DNA of 64,000 nt from Cymbomonas tetramitiformis (GCA_001247695.2 LGRX02035295.1:38599-102598), one strand, 5' to 3'; counted from the stretch's first letter, positions 22,899 to 34,171 are shown. Notes: generated by a model not told the origin, from the sequence alone. Made by a program: numbers and translations.

Positions 22899-23825
22899 GA
22901 GGATCTCGTAGGCGAGCGTTGAGCGTGGAGTCGGTCGAAGATGAACACAAGCGGAAAGGGGTCGACTAGTCGAAGGGCATCATGCGGTCGAGCACTGATC
23001 CTGCATGTAAGCAAAAAGTTAGTCATGCATACACATATCGATGCATACACACTTAACGTCAGTCGCAGAAACATTATGCACAAAGATATTCATAGCAGGC
23101 AGGGTCACAGCGGCAGGGTCACAACATGAGGTGCACGGGAAGATGCAAACAAGAAATGGGCTTGAAATTGCATCAGAACTCCCCTTTGGGTTAATTTCGA
23201 AGTTCGAAGCATCGATCTTAGAAATCCAGCTTTCTAGGCATTGATTGGCAGTATCTTTTTGACGATGACAGACGACTGAAAACTCGAACGATCTTGGAAA
23301 TCTGTTTTTTAAGTTTCCGATTGGCTAGTAATTTATAATGTGACTCGCTATTGAAAAGACGATCGACTGCGTTGATGACAGACGATCATCGTAGACATCT
23401 TCACCGTTCGCTTCGCCGTTCGCTGACGCGACGGTAGAGATCACCGTGCGCTGACGCGCCGGTTACAAAACAGCCTGAGGTAGGATAGACTGTGATGACA
23501 TGTCATGACATTGACATGACATGACATGACAGCGACAGCGACAGCGACAGCGACAGTCGACACTGATGACACACCGATGACGTTGTACTGTAAGCAATAT
23601 TTGAGCAATATCGCTATCGCGAGTTGTGATGACGTGGCAGAGTCGAGAAATATTGTTGCAAAGCATATTTCATGACGTGGCTCTCACATGATCCCTTCGA
23701 TTAATCGAGGGCTGATGTGTCACAAATATATCATGAAGAGGTGCTGATTAGCCCCAATATCACCTGAGGGAGCGCGGTCAGCGACCTCAGGTGATATTGG
23801 GGCTAATCAGCTCCTTTTCATACTA
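22899..23825. repeat. Dispersed 0.9-kb duplication, copy 1
   Basis: Near-identical to 25252-26166, starting GAGGATCTCGTAGGCGAGCG and ending in a hairpin and TTCATACTAT. It includes a GACAGC microsatellite at about 23525-23560 that is (ATGAC)n in the other copy. Confidence 0.85.
23743..23811. repeat. Hairpin with 27-base arms (orientation 1)
   Basis: The arms GCTGATTAGCCCCAATATCA...CCTGAGG and their exact complement flank a 15-base loop (GAGCGCGGTCAGCGA). The flanks are TCATGAAGAGGT and TCCTTTTCATA, which look like MITE ends. Confidence 0.85.
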
Positions 23826-24655
23826 TGTATCAATGGTTGATTTTCGGTTCGTTGGGGGGGACGATTTTCGAGGATTTTCGAGGATTTTCGAGTATTATGT
23901 CTATATATATTTGATATTTCACTATTTTTATGATTTTATATATTCCTCTCAAGCCCCTGATCATACCGATACCCAATAGTATTGTACTTCACCATATTTA
24001 TACGTCACACGTTGCATCTAAATAGCCTCATTATGTTGCCACACCGACAGATTCGAGAAAAAAAAACAGTTTTACATGATAGACGATTCTGTTTTCTCAA
24101 TGTTTTCCCAGCCAAATCGCGCCTCGCCAAAGCCGGAAAATGCCATGTGTTTGAAGGAGGCTAACTTCCATTCTAGTGATCTATTTTCGTTGCTTGTATA
24201 ATTTTTCTGGATCGTTTTTCCGCGGTCTTTTGAATGGTGCCTATTGGACAGCCCAATTTGTTATGGAATACGAAATATATATGCATGAATTATACCCTGT
24301 TTCGTTGTTACATGTGTAGTGGATTTGGGGACATGGCTCTTTTTATAGGTGTGTATTCAACCGTGCAGATCTTTTCGGAACTTAATATTTTTGAATGCGG
24401 TTTTTTGGGCGTCGTCAAGGACTCAAATGTGATGCATATAGCATCAACGGGCGTATGATTTGGTAAAGCATACTATAGCTCCACATATTTTATATTATAT
24501 TTATGACACATCGGGTTTGGACCAATGAAAACGTGCCACGCAGGCAGCAATTCTGAGCTATATTAATGATGAAATGCTGATGTGGGAGTAAGGCGGCCAC
24601 GTGTTCAGAACTGGATTGGTCAAGTGCATTGACGTGTTCCCAATGTTCGGAAGAT
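23826..24655. other. AT-rich, no recognisable gene
   Basis: Contains CGAGGATTTT repeats near 23870 and only short ORFs. Confidence 0.5.
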
Positions 24656-24725
24656 TCCATTGAATATTGGTGCTGATCAGCACCAATATTCAGAATATTG
24701 GGGCCATACAGCCCCAATATTCAAA
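24655..24725. repeat. ATTGGTGCTGATCAGCACCAAT palindromes
   Basis: A perfect palindrome built on TTGGTGCTGATCAGCACCAA, followed by a second stem-loop (ATATTGGGGC-CATACA-GCCCCAATAT). The second resembles the arms of the hairpins at 23743 and 26087. Confidence 0.7.
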
Positions 24726-25251
24726 TGAAATATTCCGAAATTGGGAAAATGCCAATGCCCTGACCCAGCCCTGAACACGTGGCATTGACGACTTTGACCC
24801 GAAATTAGGTCAAAGCCGACAACGCCTGCGAAATGCTGTGTTGTGCTCTGCCTAAAAATGTTCTAATGCGTGTCAGACAAATACATTATGCAAACAGAAC
24901 ATACACGGCAAAAGCATGGCCGGGATCTCCGCGGTACGCGGTGATGGGCGAGAAAAACCAAAGCCCCCGGATCCCACACAAGACGTCGGAACGAAAACAT
25001 ACAAGATGAAAACAAACGAATGCGATACACACACGTAAGCGAGTGCATACAAAATGCAGCACACCAGTTGAGCAACAAACACACTGGGCGCGTGTGTCAC
25101 AAGGGGGCATACGCGGATGGCACAAGGGGCATATGGCGGGGGGGATCGGGGAATTAGGGAAAATACACAAGTCATCTGAAAACGTACAGTGACATGAGGG
25201 GCACACACACGAAAGTGCATATGAAACTAAAATGGTATGCGAGGATGCAGC
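24726..25251. other. No recognisable gene
   Basis: Only short ORFs of unlikely composition. No family recognised. Confidence 0.45.
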
Positions 25252-26166
25252 GAGGATCTCGTAGGCGAGCGTTGAGCGTGGAGTCGGTCGAAGATGAACA
25301 CAAGCGGAAAGGAGTCGAGTAGTTGAAGGTCATCATGCGGTCGAGCACTGATCCTGCATGTAAGCAAAAAGTTAGTCATGCATACACATATCGATGCATG
25401 CACACTTAACGTCAGTCGCAGAAACATTATGCGCAAAGATATTCATAGCAGGCAGGGTCACAGCAGCAGGGTCACAGCAGGAGGTGCACGGGAAGATGCA
25501 AACAAGAAATGAACTTGGAATTGCATCAGAACTCCCCTTTGGGTTAATTTCGAAGTTCGAAGCATCGATCTTAGAAATCCAGCTTTCTAGGCATTGATTG
25601 GCAGTATCTTTTTTACTATGACAGACGACTGAAAACTCGAACGATCTTGAAAATCTGTTTTTTGAGTTTCCGATTGGCTAGTATTTTATAATGTGACTCG
25701 TGATTGAAAAGACGATCGACTGCGTTGATGACAGACGATCATCGTAGAGATCCTCACCGTTCGCTTCGCCGTTCGCTGACGCGACGGTACAGATCACCGT
25801 GCGCTGACGCGCCGGTTACAAAACAGCCTGAGGTAGGATAGACTGTGATGACATGTCATGTCATGACATTCACATGACATGACATGACATGACATGACAG
25901 CGACAGTCGACACTGATGACACACCGATGACGCTGCACTGTAAGCAATATTTGAGCAATATCGCGAGTTGTGATGACGTGGCAGAGTCGAGAAATATTGT
26001 TGCAAAGCATATTTCATGACGTGGCTCTCACATGATCCCTTCGATTAATCGAGGGCTGATGTGTCACAAATATATCATGAAGAGGAGCTAATTAGCCCCA
26101 ATATCACCTGAGGTCGCTGACGCTCTCTCAGGTGATATTGGGGCTAATTAGCACCTCTTCATACTA
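25252..26166. repeat. Dispersed 0.9-kb duplication, copy 2
   Basis: Second copy of the block at 22899-23825, with few substitutions and an (ATGAC)n expansion at about 25855-25900. Confidence 0.85.
26087..26152. repeat. Hairpin with 26-base arms (orientation 2)
   Basis: The arms GCTAATTAGCCCCAATATCA...CCTGAG and their complement flank a loop that is close to the reverse complement of the loop at 23770-23784. The outer bases (GAGGAGC left, GCACCTC right) are also swapped relative to copy 1. Confidence 0.8.
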
Positions 26167-27186
26167 TATATCGCTAATGGGGATGTATTCGGTTACCAAT
26201 TGTACTCGGTTACCAAAGTTGGCACATATATGATATAAATATGGATGTTCCTCCAAGTTCACAATATTGTAATTGTTGTGCAGGCGAACAACATAAATTT
26301 CATAGTACCTTGTGCAGGCGAACTTCACCATCTCACGCAAACTGTTCACAACCGAGCGAGCTGTCTGGAACATGAGGCGGACAATATTCGACTTGCTGCT
26401 GCTTCTTGCAGTGGCGAGTTCTTGCAGGGCGTCCGATACTGAAAATATCACAGTGAATACAACCATAAATGCAGCTGATAATTTGACAGCGAACGAATCC
26501 TTTTTGCCGTTTGTTGGCTTCGATGAACCTCAGCGCCCAAGCTCTTTCTTTGACCAGCCGGATCCTCCTTCACCACCTTCGCCACCTGGAGACTTTCCGC
26601 CCGATGTCCGTTCCAATCGTTGGCAGATTTTTCCAGTCGCCATCGTGGTCTACTTGCCAGTTATACTCGAGAACTGGTTTGATCGTAAGGGGAAAGCCCC
26701 TCTCATTCTTGACCCTTCGCACCCTGGCTATGACGAGACGCTAGCGTTCAATGAGGCCATAACACAGTCTTATCTCGAGTACAGCGAGTACATTTTCGAG
26801 GCCACTGAAGGGCTATCCGACCACTTTGGAGATGATAGTGTTGGGCCTCTTATTCTTCAGCCTGGTAACGCTGGTGCGTGCCTTGTGCTTCGTTGTACTC
26901 TCTCATTAAGATGACCTCTAGAATTGCGTGCTCTTCAATTTTCTTTTCTTGTTGCTCCATGGAGTGCATGCGCGTTCGTTTATTGCTCTCGTGCACTACG
27001 TAGGGCACGTACTGTTGAAACGTATGCTTGCGTTCGTGCTGATGAGTGAAGCACGCATTTCGTATGCGTTCGTTCCTCTTGCAGGCTTAAGGGGCGGCAT
27101 CCTGTCTAGTGCGAGTGAAGAAGAAGAGGATGAAGAAGAGGATGATGAGGAGAGCTTGCTGACACCAAACCTGCATGTTAAGCAGG

Positions 27187-27407
27187 TGTTCCGCTCGGGT
27201 AAAACAAACTGGCTAAGCTCCCATAATCAGTCCGGCCGAGTGCTTTTATCATGCATCTCGGAAACCCGGATAATACGAAGTGATGACTGACAGTACAGTA
27301 CTACTGTACTGTCATCCTAGCTACTAGCGGAGTCACGGTTCCGATCAGAGACGGGTCAGGCTAGGGGCTACCAGAGCCCATAATAATAACCCTGAACCTA
27401 AAGTCCA
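27187..27407 (-). repeat. LTR of Gag-only element 1 (3' LTR)
   Basis: 221 bp, matching 30187-30407 with about one difference. On the plus strand it runs TGTTCCGCTCGG to CTAAAGTCCA. It contains a near-perfect palindrome around CAGTACAGTACTACTGTACTG. GCAGG lies just outside it (27182-27186). Confidence 0.88.
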
Positions 27408-27593
27408 GCACACCACCCGGAGCTGTGACTGCAGCCAATAGGGCTAGGCAAGCGGAGCTAAGTAAACAGATAACAAACAACACTTTACTGGAAACAGATA
27501 TACTTCAAGCTGGGTGCCCGGGGACTTGTCCCGGCACAACCCACCACTGCGGCTAAGGCTAATCACACCACCAGGATTTGAAATAAGCAGACT

Positions 27594-29774
27594 CTAGCCA
27601 CTGCAAAGCTGGTCGGCAGAGCCGAGTTCAGCAGACGGATTCCAAGGCAGGAAAACATCCGAAGTAATTTGAGATGAAACATCATAAGTGTTGACACCAC
27701 CAGACCCAAGTGGGTCAGGCGGATCCCAGAGTGGAGTGGCAAGATCATCAAATTGCAGAGCCGCTGAGGTCGATTGAGAAAAGAATTGCGCCACATCCCG
27801 CGGTGGCAATGACGAACCAGTAATAATCACAGGCGGGTAAAGGGAATCCAGTAATGCACCACCGGGATGAACCGCACCGTAGCCGTAGGTGGCTCCGGGC
27901 TCAACCAGGCCCCTGACACCACCGCCGACCACGAGTGTCGGCATCGCCGTAGCACTGAACAGAAACGTAGCCACCATGAAAAGAGTGAGTGCAAATTCTC
28001 CGATGCCAAATGGCCTGGAGCCTTTGGGGACTCCGAACCGCCGAAATGCCGCAGCCGCCGGCGGTGCACCCCCCTCAATTTCAGTCAGGCAGACACCAGG
28101 AGGGCAGCTCGAGCCCTCTCCATCATCATCGGAGTCACACACCTCAACAGGCTCAGGGTCAATGTCAAGCCAGTCAGGGTGGACAGTGTTGAATGTTTTG
28201 AAAGAGTTGTCAGCAGGAGCCATCGGGCCGAGAGCCAGAGAGGCAGACGGCGGCACGAAGGCGGCACGGCTGACCTCATGCAAGTCAATCGGCTTACCAT
28301 GCACGGGTGCAGAGGCCTTCGGCAGCAGCCGCTTGCTGGCGGTCGGCTCAGCGACACCACCAGCAAGCGGACCGCTGACCTCAGCAAATGCAACACGGCC
28401 AATGGAAAGGTGCTCATCAGGTGCGGACTCAGCAGAGGCAGCAGCATCCTTGAACTGCTGCAGAGCCGTAGGCTCTGGAGCAAAGGAATGCGCAGACAGC
28501 TCACAGATTTCAGGTTGCCCCACGAGAGCACACAAGTGCTCCATGGACCCCTCATCCCCAGCGTCATAGTACCGCTGAAAACGAAGGGCAAGCACGTCGG
28601 AGTCATAAGACTCGACGGCTTGGCAGTAGGATGCCGAAATGGACAAGGGGTGAGTGTCCTTGTGAGGACACTCACTCAGCCAATGCTTTGACCCAACGGC
28701 GCGGCACTTCTCGTGCCTGCACGCTGGGACAAAGGTGCCAGACCGCTTGTCAAAAGCCACCTCCGGAGAGGCGGAGTGAGCAAGCGGTTGCACTCCAGGT
28801 CGGTGGAAGTTGCGCGGAGTGTGTTTCCCAGGGGGCTTGGAGCCACCCTTCTTAAGGGAATCCACATCCCGCTGCAACTTGACCAACTGAGCACTGAGCC
28901 GATCAATGGCCGAAGCCAGGCCAGTGTCAGTGGTGCAAGATGCAACAGACATGGGCCGCCCCGCAGTGCGCTTGCCCGAGAGCCGCCCGCAGCGGTACTG
29001 CTCGCGCACGCGCGCCTGCAAGGTGAGCAGACTCACAGCCGCACGCTGGTCAGCTCGAGCAAACGAGTCAACCAGCGTGGCGTAAGCCGGTCCAGACAGG
29101 GCAGAGAGGAATTGCCTTTTAACAGCGTCTTCGGGCAGCGTCGTCAGACGCTGCGCATCCCGAAGACAGCTGTTGAAGAGGCGAATCCCCGCATCAGGGT
29201 CACTCTCGTCAGAAATCTTCACGTCAAGCAGTTCAGTCAGAGCGTCGAACGGAGTCGACGCGTCAGCAAGCATACGCACCACCTCCAGGGTGGCGCGTTT
29301 GCCATCAGCAGGAACATCCGCACCAGAAGCCTCTACCCAGTTACGGGCAGGAGACCCTGGCGCAGTCAGCAGCAGCAGCACAGAGTACAGCAGTTCATTT
29401 GCAGCAGGCAGAACAGGGGTGTCAGCAGCAGTCAGTTCAAACAGGGGTGCGAATGCCGGCGACTGCAGTGTGAAGAGCTGCTGGAGTTCGGACACCAATT
29501 GAGAAAAAATGTCCGAAGCCGATGTTTCGTCCCCACGGAATTTTGCTGCTTTGTCGCCTAACACCTTCGTTGCCGCGGTTTTTGAACTCTGAACGTCGAA
29601 TGAATCTCTGCGCAGCCGATGGACAAGTGTGGCAGCCGCAGTCGAGGCCTCCGACGCAGCCGAATCCAAGTGCGGAGTCGTGGGCGTGGCTGCATGCAAC
29701 GCTCCAACATCATCGAAAATCGTTGCTAATTTACGCGCCCTAGCGCGCGTACGTGGTCTTTGCGGTGTTTCCAT
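27594..29774 (-). CDS. gag: Retrotransposon Gag protein with zinc knuckle
   Basis: Start taken at METPQRPRTRARAR (29774), which gives about 726 codons; the frame stays open upstream to 29978, but that part reads as leader. The N-terminal half is helical and Ala/Leu-rich, with capsid-like segments (FNSCLRDAQRLTTLPEDAVK, FLSALSGPAYATLVDSFARA). A CCHC-like knuckle follows at CRHEKCRAVGSKHWLSEC (C-x4-C-x6-H-x4-C). The C-terminal third has a hydrophobic segment (FALTLFMVATFLFSATAM). Such proteins package element RNA in virus-like particles. There is no pol downstream. It is intact here, whereas the second copy is broken. Confidence 0.85.
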   Translation of the reverse strand: METPQRPRTRARARKLATIFDDVGALHAATPTTPHLDSAASEASTAAATLVHRLRRDSFDVQSSKTAATKVLGDKAAKFRGDETSASDIFSQLVSELQQLFTLQSPAFAPLFELTAADTPVLPAANELLYSVLLLLTAPGSPARNWVEASGADVPADGKRATLEVVRMLADASTPFDALTELLDVKISDESDPDAGIRLFNSCLRDAQRLTTLPEDAVKRQFLSALSGPAYATLVDSFARADQRAAVSLLTLQARVREQYRCGRLSGKRTAGRPMSVASCTTDTGLASAIDRLSAQLVKLQRDVDSLKKGGSKPPGKHTPRNFHRPGVQPLAHSASPEVAFDKRSGTFVPACRHEKCRAVGSKHWLSECPHKDTHPLSISASYCQAVESYDSDVLALRFQRYYDAGDEGSMEHLCALVGQPEICELSAHSFAPEPTALQQFKDAAASAESAPDEHLSIGRVAFAEVSGPLAGGVAEPTASKRLLPKASAPVHGKPIDLHEVSRAAFVPPSASLALGPMAPADNSFKTFNTVHPDWLDIDPEPVEVCDSDDDGEGSSCPPGVCLTEIEGGAPPAAAAFRRFGVPKGSRPFGIGEFALTLFMVATFLFSATAMPTLVVGGGVRGLVEPGATYGYGAVHPGGALLDSLYPPVIITGSSLPPRDVAQFFSQSTSAALQFDDLATPLWDPPDPLGSGGVNTYDVSSQITSDVFLPWNPSAELGSADQLCSG

Positions 29775-30174
29775 GATAAAAATGACGGTGAGATGGGTAG
29801 CGTGGGCTAGCGTGGCGGCAGTAGAAAGATCAGAAAATGCAGCGGCCAATCCCTGCAGAAGCCTCAGCAACAAGAACAACATCAAACAGGTCATGAGCCG
29901 ATTGGCTAAAAGTGGTTGCGAGCCACAATACGCGGAGTGTCCTCTCCACCGGCCAGGTGAAACGTAAGAAGAAGCCATAGCGAGCGACGATACTGCTGCC
30001 GATAAATGTTCCGTAAAAACTGATCTTCACTTCAAAAGAAGGCCATACCGCGAAAAGACGAACTACTGCCTAAGGGGGCGCCCACCCCATCTCTGTGTCA
30101 AAACCTAGCCAGACATGGCAACAGCTAGGCGCTGTGCCATCAGAATTACTAGGGAAGTGGTGACGCGCATAACC

Positions 30175-30410
30175 TGCGAGAACAGGTGTTCCGCTCGGGT
30201 AAAACAAACTGGCTAAGCTCCCATAATCAGTCCGGCCGAGTGCTTTTATCATGCATCTCGGAAACCCGGATAATACGAAGTGATGACTGACAGTACAGTA
30301 CTACTGTACTGTCATCCTAGCTACTAGCGGAGTCACGGTTCCGATCAGAGACGGGTCAGGCTAGGGGCTATCAGAGCCCATAATAATAACCCTGAACCTA
30401 AAGTCCAGCA
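30175..30410 (-). repeat. LTR of Gag-only element 1 (5' LTR)
   Basis: Copy of the left LTR. By comparison with element 2 the full LTR would be 236 bp (TGCTGGACTTT...TTCTCGCA in the sense direction), and all 236 bp are present here, while the left LTR lacks the last bases. Confidence 0.8.
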
Positions 30411-32258
30411 GGCAGCTCGAGCTAAGGCAGCACAGGGTGAGTTCCGATATCCGACTCCGTGTTTTCCAATAAACATCTCGCTGTTTGGGTTTCTTTCGAA
30501 TATTCGTTCTTCTCTTTTGCGGTGACTCCGCTTCTCTCACAGGTTGTGAGGCCTCTCAAGCTTCCGGGTCTCAAGCTTCTGGCTCTGCGTCAGCGCCACC
30601 TCAGGCATCCGGATCTCAAACTGCACAAGCTGTATCCGGAAAACAGAAACGCAAAAGAGCGACCGCCCTTGCTCCACTCGCCCGCTCATCTGCGGAGGCC
30701 TCTGAACAGGCTGCTCAGTTCAGCGAAGAACTTAGTGAGGCCATCGCAACGGTGAGCGTGAACTTCCGTTCCGGCGTTCCTTCCGTTTCTTTCAGTGGCG
30801 TTCCTTCCGTTTCTTTCAGTGGCGTTCCTTCCGTTTCTTTTAGTGGCGGGTGTAGCCTTCATGCTTGCGTTGATGCCACAACATCCCTTCAATGCAATAT
30901 GACACTTTCGTTCACTTTGCACTGTGCAGGCACCTGCCCTCTTGCGGCCGTACATTACGAACCGAATTACTAACTGGAGATTAGGTAGACGTGCTGGGTA
31001 TTGGCTTTTGTTCACGGAATTCAGCAAGGAAACTGACCCAGATACTGGCGTGTTGTGTGCTAACATATACTGTCACAATTGTATATCTTGGGAGGTTACG
31101 CGGGAAGAGTTTCTTTCCGCCAGGAAGAAGCAGGGCATCTACACCTTAAAGTTTAGTCAGGGACATTTCAATGCTGGTGCGATATCTATGCACCTGAAGC
31201 AGACTGACCATGCCCCCATTATTTCGGAAGTATTGACATACCTGGACACTGCCCCTCCGATCATTCGCAGTGAGTTCCTTGGCAAGATCCCACGTGGGGT
31301 TTCACAGACCTCTGCAGGGAAAGTGAGTAGTCGCCCTTTGCAAGTGGCCTTTCAAGCAAGCAAGCCCTTCAGCAAAGACCATCCAACTCGGGTGCAGTTT
31401 GAAGAAGACTTTGTCCTTATGATCTGCAAGGATTATCTTAAGTTTTCCTTGATTGAAAGCCCCTGGTATCGTCGTATGGAATGGCGTCTCGAACCTAGGC
31501 TAACCTTTCCCAGTCGTGCTAGTCTTAGGGACACTGTGCTCCCGCGAGTTTATGAGGAGGTTGACCGCTTTGTATGTGAAGAGACCCCTTGCGGGAGTTC
31601 TTGCTGTTGCCTTATCTTTTGACCTTTGGATGACTCGCAAAACCGAAGATATTTTCTCTATTGTAGCGCATTTCATGGAAGAAATTGTTCTACCCGACAA
31701 TGAAGTCATTTGGACTCCTGCACACCGCAGCCTTGGTTTATTAGAAATGGATGGCACCAGCGGTGCGGAGATCTCAGTTCACCTCAGGGATACCCTTCTG
31801 AAATATGATCTTCTGGATCGAGTTGTTGCTTTTGTTTTTGATGGTGGCAGCAACTTGAAAACATGTTCTGAAGCACTTGCGAATGTTGTCACGTGTGCGG
31901 TTCTCGATCTCCAGCAAGTATATCGAGGCGATTGTTATGCTCACGCAGTAAATGGGGCATGTAACGCGGGAACCCGGCAAAGTGTTTCTCAAGGATTGAA
32001 TCCTGATGATCCGAAGCTCGATTTGATTCAAGAGAGTAGGAAAGCTCTTCAGTCATGTATTACTTACACCAAAAAAAGTGCCAAAGGCGAGAGAATCTGG
32101 CAAACTGCCTGTGGTCAAAAGCTTTTGCGCCCGATTAAGTTACCCACCCCTGTGAAAACACGTTTCTCAAGCACCTTTCACATGTTTGACATCTGTCTCG
32201 AATATCGGTCGAGTATCAGAGATGGCGGAGACTTTCGACCAAGATGACTGATTTATAC

Positions 32259-32312
32259 TTATAGGGGGTACGTAAACGTACAGGTGGGGAAAAAATAATC
32301 CCCAATCTTCGT
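32259..32312 (+). repeat. Repeated end-like sequence TATAGGGGGTACGT...
   Basis: TATAGGGGGTACGTAAACGT, then ACAGGTGGGGAAAA, recurs at 34050-34096 with few changes. In both places it is followed by C-rich DNA. It may be the end of a transposable element. Confidence 0.5.
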
Positions 32313-32383
32313 GAACGATGAACGTATGAACTAAAACTTTGAAAACAACCCAATACCCCCCCTCACTCCCCCTCTCCCCTCCC

Positions 32384-32542
32384 TCACTCCTCCCTCCCTT
32401 CGAGCTTCGACATTCCCTGAGTGGGATTCTCGGTGATGGTTACAAGCACTTCGGTTTTCCCGAGGGTGGCAGCGGTTGCGCCACTCATGACCTTTTCCAT
32501 GAATTCCACGCCTGACAGTTGGTTGAATTGTTGTTGAGACAT
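32384..32542 (-). CDS. Small ORF with upstream TATA box, unknown
   Basis: A 52-codon minus-strand ORF starting MSQQQFNQLSGVEFMEKVMS and ending TENPTQGMSKLEGREE. On the same strand GTATAAAGGGCC (32615-32626) lies about 75 bases upstream and looks like a TATA box, which is why I prefer this ATG over one at 32611. Family unknown; it may be a chance ORF. Confidence 0.3.
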   Translation of the reverse strand: MSQQQFNQLSGVEFMEKVMSGATAATLGKTEVLVTITENPTQGMSKLEGREE

Positions 32543-32924
32543 ATTCTGGAAAGTTGAGGTTGAAGACTGAAGATGTGAAGTGAATTGAAAGTAAAATGAA
32601 GTTGAATTCAAAAGTAGGCCCTTTATACTCCTCGAATCGCGACTAATATCTCTAAGTTGTGTGTATCAACACACCGATATTATTTCATGCCTCCCTATCT
32701 GCTGGTTGGCTGATATATGTCTAAACACTTTCATTGGATAATAACGATTCGGTTGAAATCGTATTGGTTGATACTTCTAGAAATTAGATAAGCCAACGCA
32801 TTCTCCACCAAGGTCGTCAAATTAAGGGCATTGATATTTCAAATATCTCTAGATATTAAGGTATTCAAATATCTAGGTTCTATTATACCTAATGTGCTTC
32901 TGGAGTTTTTAGAATTAGACCACT

Positions 32925-33097
32925 GGTGGGGCTCCGCCCCCCAGATCCCCCCATCCCCAGCGGTACCGCTGGAACCACATACGAAGTCGGTCTCCGCCTC
33001 GACCCCCCGCGTAACGGACCTGACTCCTTCCCCATGTCCAACTCTATCTAAGGGCAAGGGGGTGTGGTAGGTACCGCTGGGGGGGCTCCGCCCCCCC
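32925..33097. repeat. GGGGCTCCGCCCC hairpin-bearing GC-rich block beside the gap
   Basis: GGGGCTCCGCCCCCC occurs at 32938 and again, as GGGGGGGCTCCGCCCCCCC, at 33078-33097 where the sequence stops. CAGCGGTACCGCTG is a further palindrome. Such strong hairpins often break assemblies. Confidence 0.65.
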
Positions 33098-33697
33098 NNN
33101 NNNNNNNNNNNNNNNNNNNNNNNNNNNNNNNNNNNNNNNNNNNNNNNNNNNNNNNNNNNNNNNNNNNNNNNNNNNNNNNNNNNNNNNNNNNNNNNNNNNN
33201 NNNNNNNNNNNNNNNNNNNNNNNNNNNNNNNNNNNNNNNNNNNNNNNNNNNNNNNNNNNNNNNNNNNNNNNNNNNNNNNNNNNNNNNNNNNNNNNNNNNN
33301 NNNNNNNNNNNNNNNNNNNNNNNNNNNNNNNNNNNNNNNNNNNNNNNNNNNNNNNNNNNNNNNNNNNNNNNNNNNNNNNNNNNNNNNNNNNNNNNNNNNN
33401 NNNNNNNNNNNNNNNNNNNNNNNNNNNNNNNNNNNNNNNNNNNNNNNNNNNNNNNNNNNNNNNNNNNNNNNNNNNNNNNNNNNNNNNNNNNNNNNNNNNN
33501 NNNNNNNNNNNNNNNNNNNNNNNNNNNNNNNNNNNNNNNNNNNNNNNNNNNNNNNNNNNNNNNNNNNNNNNNNNNNNNNNNNNNNNNNNNNNNNNNNNNN
33601 NNNNNNNNNNNNNNNNNNNNNNNNNNNNNNNNNNNNNNNNNNNNNNNNNNNNNNNNNNNNNNNNNNNNNNNNNNNNNNNNNNNNNNNNNNNNNNNNN
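33098..33697. other. Assembly gap (600 N)
   Basis: Exactly 600 ambiguous bases between a GC-rich hairpin and a satellite-like unit. The true length is unknown. Confidence 0.99.
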
Positions 33698-34025
33698 CTG
33701 TGTCGTGTACAGCGTACATTGTACAGCCTACGATTCTGGCTTCATTTTTTCGCACTGTTAAGGGGAATTCGACAATGACACAGTGTTAAGAGCCACTGAA
33801 TTTTCGGAATCCGTTCACACATTTCTCAGATTTGAAGAATGAAGACGTAAAAAAAACTGAGACAGAAATCGTATAGCCTGTGACGTTCTGGCTTCATTTT
33901 TTCGCACTGTTAAGGGGATTTCGACAATGACACAGTGTTAAGAGGCACTGAATTATATTTCCCGATTTTTCAAAAGAGGGGGATCTTCGATTCCATCTCC
34001 GATTTTTTCCCCAATACTTTCGAGT
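33698..34025. repeat. Satellite-like unit, copy 1
   Basis: About 330 bp containing two TCGCACTGTTAAGGGG...TCGACAATGACACAGTGTTA sub-blocks and ending TCTCCGATTTTTTCCCCAAT. It matches copies 2 and 3. Confidence 0.85.
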
Positions 34026-34171
34026 GGCTTTTCTTTTATACGGATACTTTTATAGGGGGTACGTGAACATACAGGTGGGGAAAATAAACCCCTCCCTGAG
34101 TATCCATCATCCGCATCATCATCATGTGAAGAGGAGAGACCATGACAAACAGAGGCGCTAAGAGTGCTGGG

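Larger units (their letters stand above)
27182..30412 (-). mobile_element. Gag-only (TR-GAG-like) LTR retrotransposon 1
   Basis: Two 221-bp direct repeats flanked by the 5-bp duplication GCAGG (27182-27186 and 30408-30412) enclose one long minus-strand gag ORF and no protease, reverse transcriptase or integrase. It sits inside exon 2 of the hAT-type gene, and removing it with one GCAGG restores an open frame. The minus-strand primer-site region after the 5' LTR reads GGTTATGCGCGTCACCAC, a diverged form of the site in element 2. It would need an autonomous relative to move. Family: probably Ty1/copia-related (see element 2). Confidence 0.85.
26372..32247 (+). pseudogene. Spliced gene ending in a hAT-family transposase, split by an LTR element and frameshifted
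   Basis: Exons: 26372 to about 26873 (or 26864), 27085-27186 continued at 30413-30436 across the LTR element, 30543-30751, and 30930-32247. Phases fit (1, 1, 0) and sites are GT...AG. Exon 1 encodes a hydrophobic start (MRRTIFDLLLLLAVASS) and a second hydrophobic segment (FPVAIVVYLPVIL); exon 2 is Glu/Asp-rich; exon 3 is Ser/Ala-rich with KQKRKR. Exon 4 is hAT transposase: a BED-like Cys/His region, FSLIESPWYRRM, PSRASLRDTVLP, LSFDLWM, FVFDGGSN, and CYAH before NGAC. Known hAT enzymes cut DNA through a DDE site in an RNase H fold. A frameshift near 31585 separates the two halves. The C-terminal hAT dimerisation region is absent. A secretory-type start on a transposase is odd, so exon 1 may belong to another gene. 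Confidence 0.65.

Noticed and set aside
27867..28691. Long plus-strand ORFs opposite gag (and their counterparts at 40987-41784)
   Set aside because: Shadows of the gag coding strand in a GC-rich ORF; no features of their own.
33048..33789. ORFs of 235-241 codons
   Set aside because: They consist almost entirely of the 600 unknown bases.
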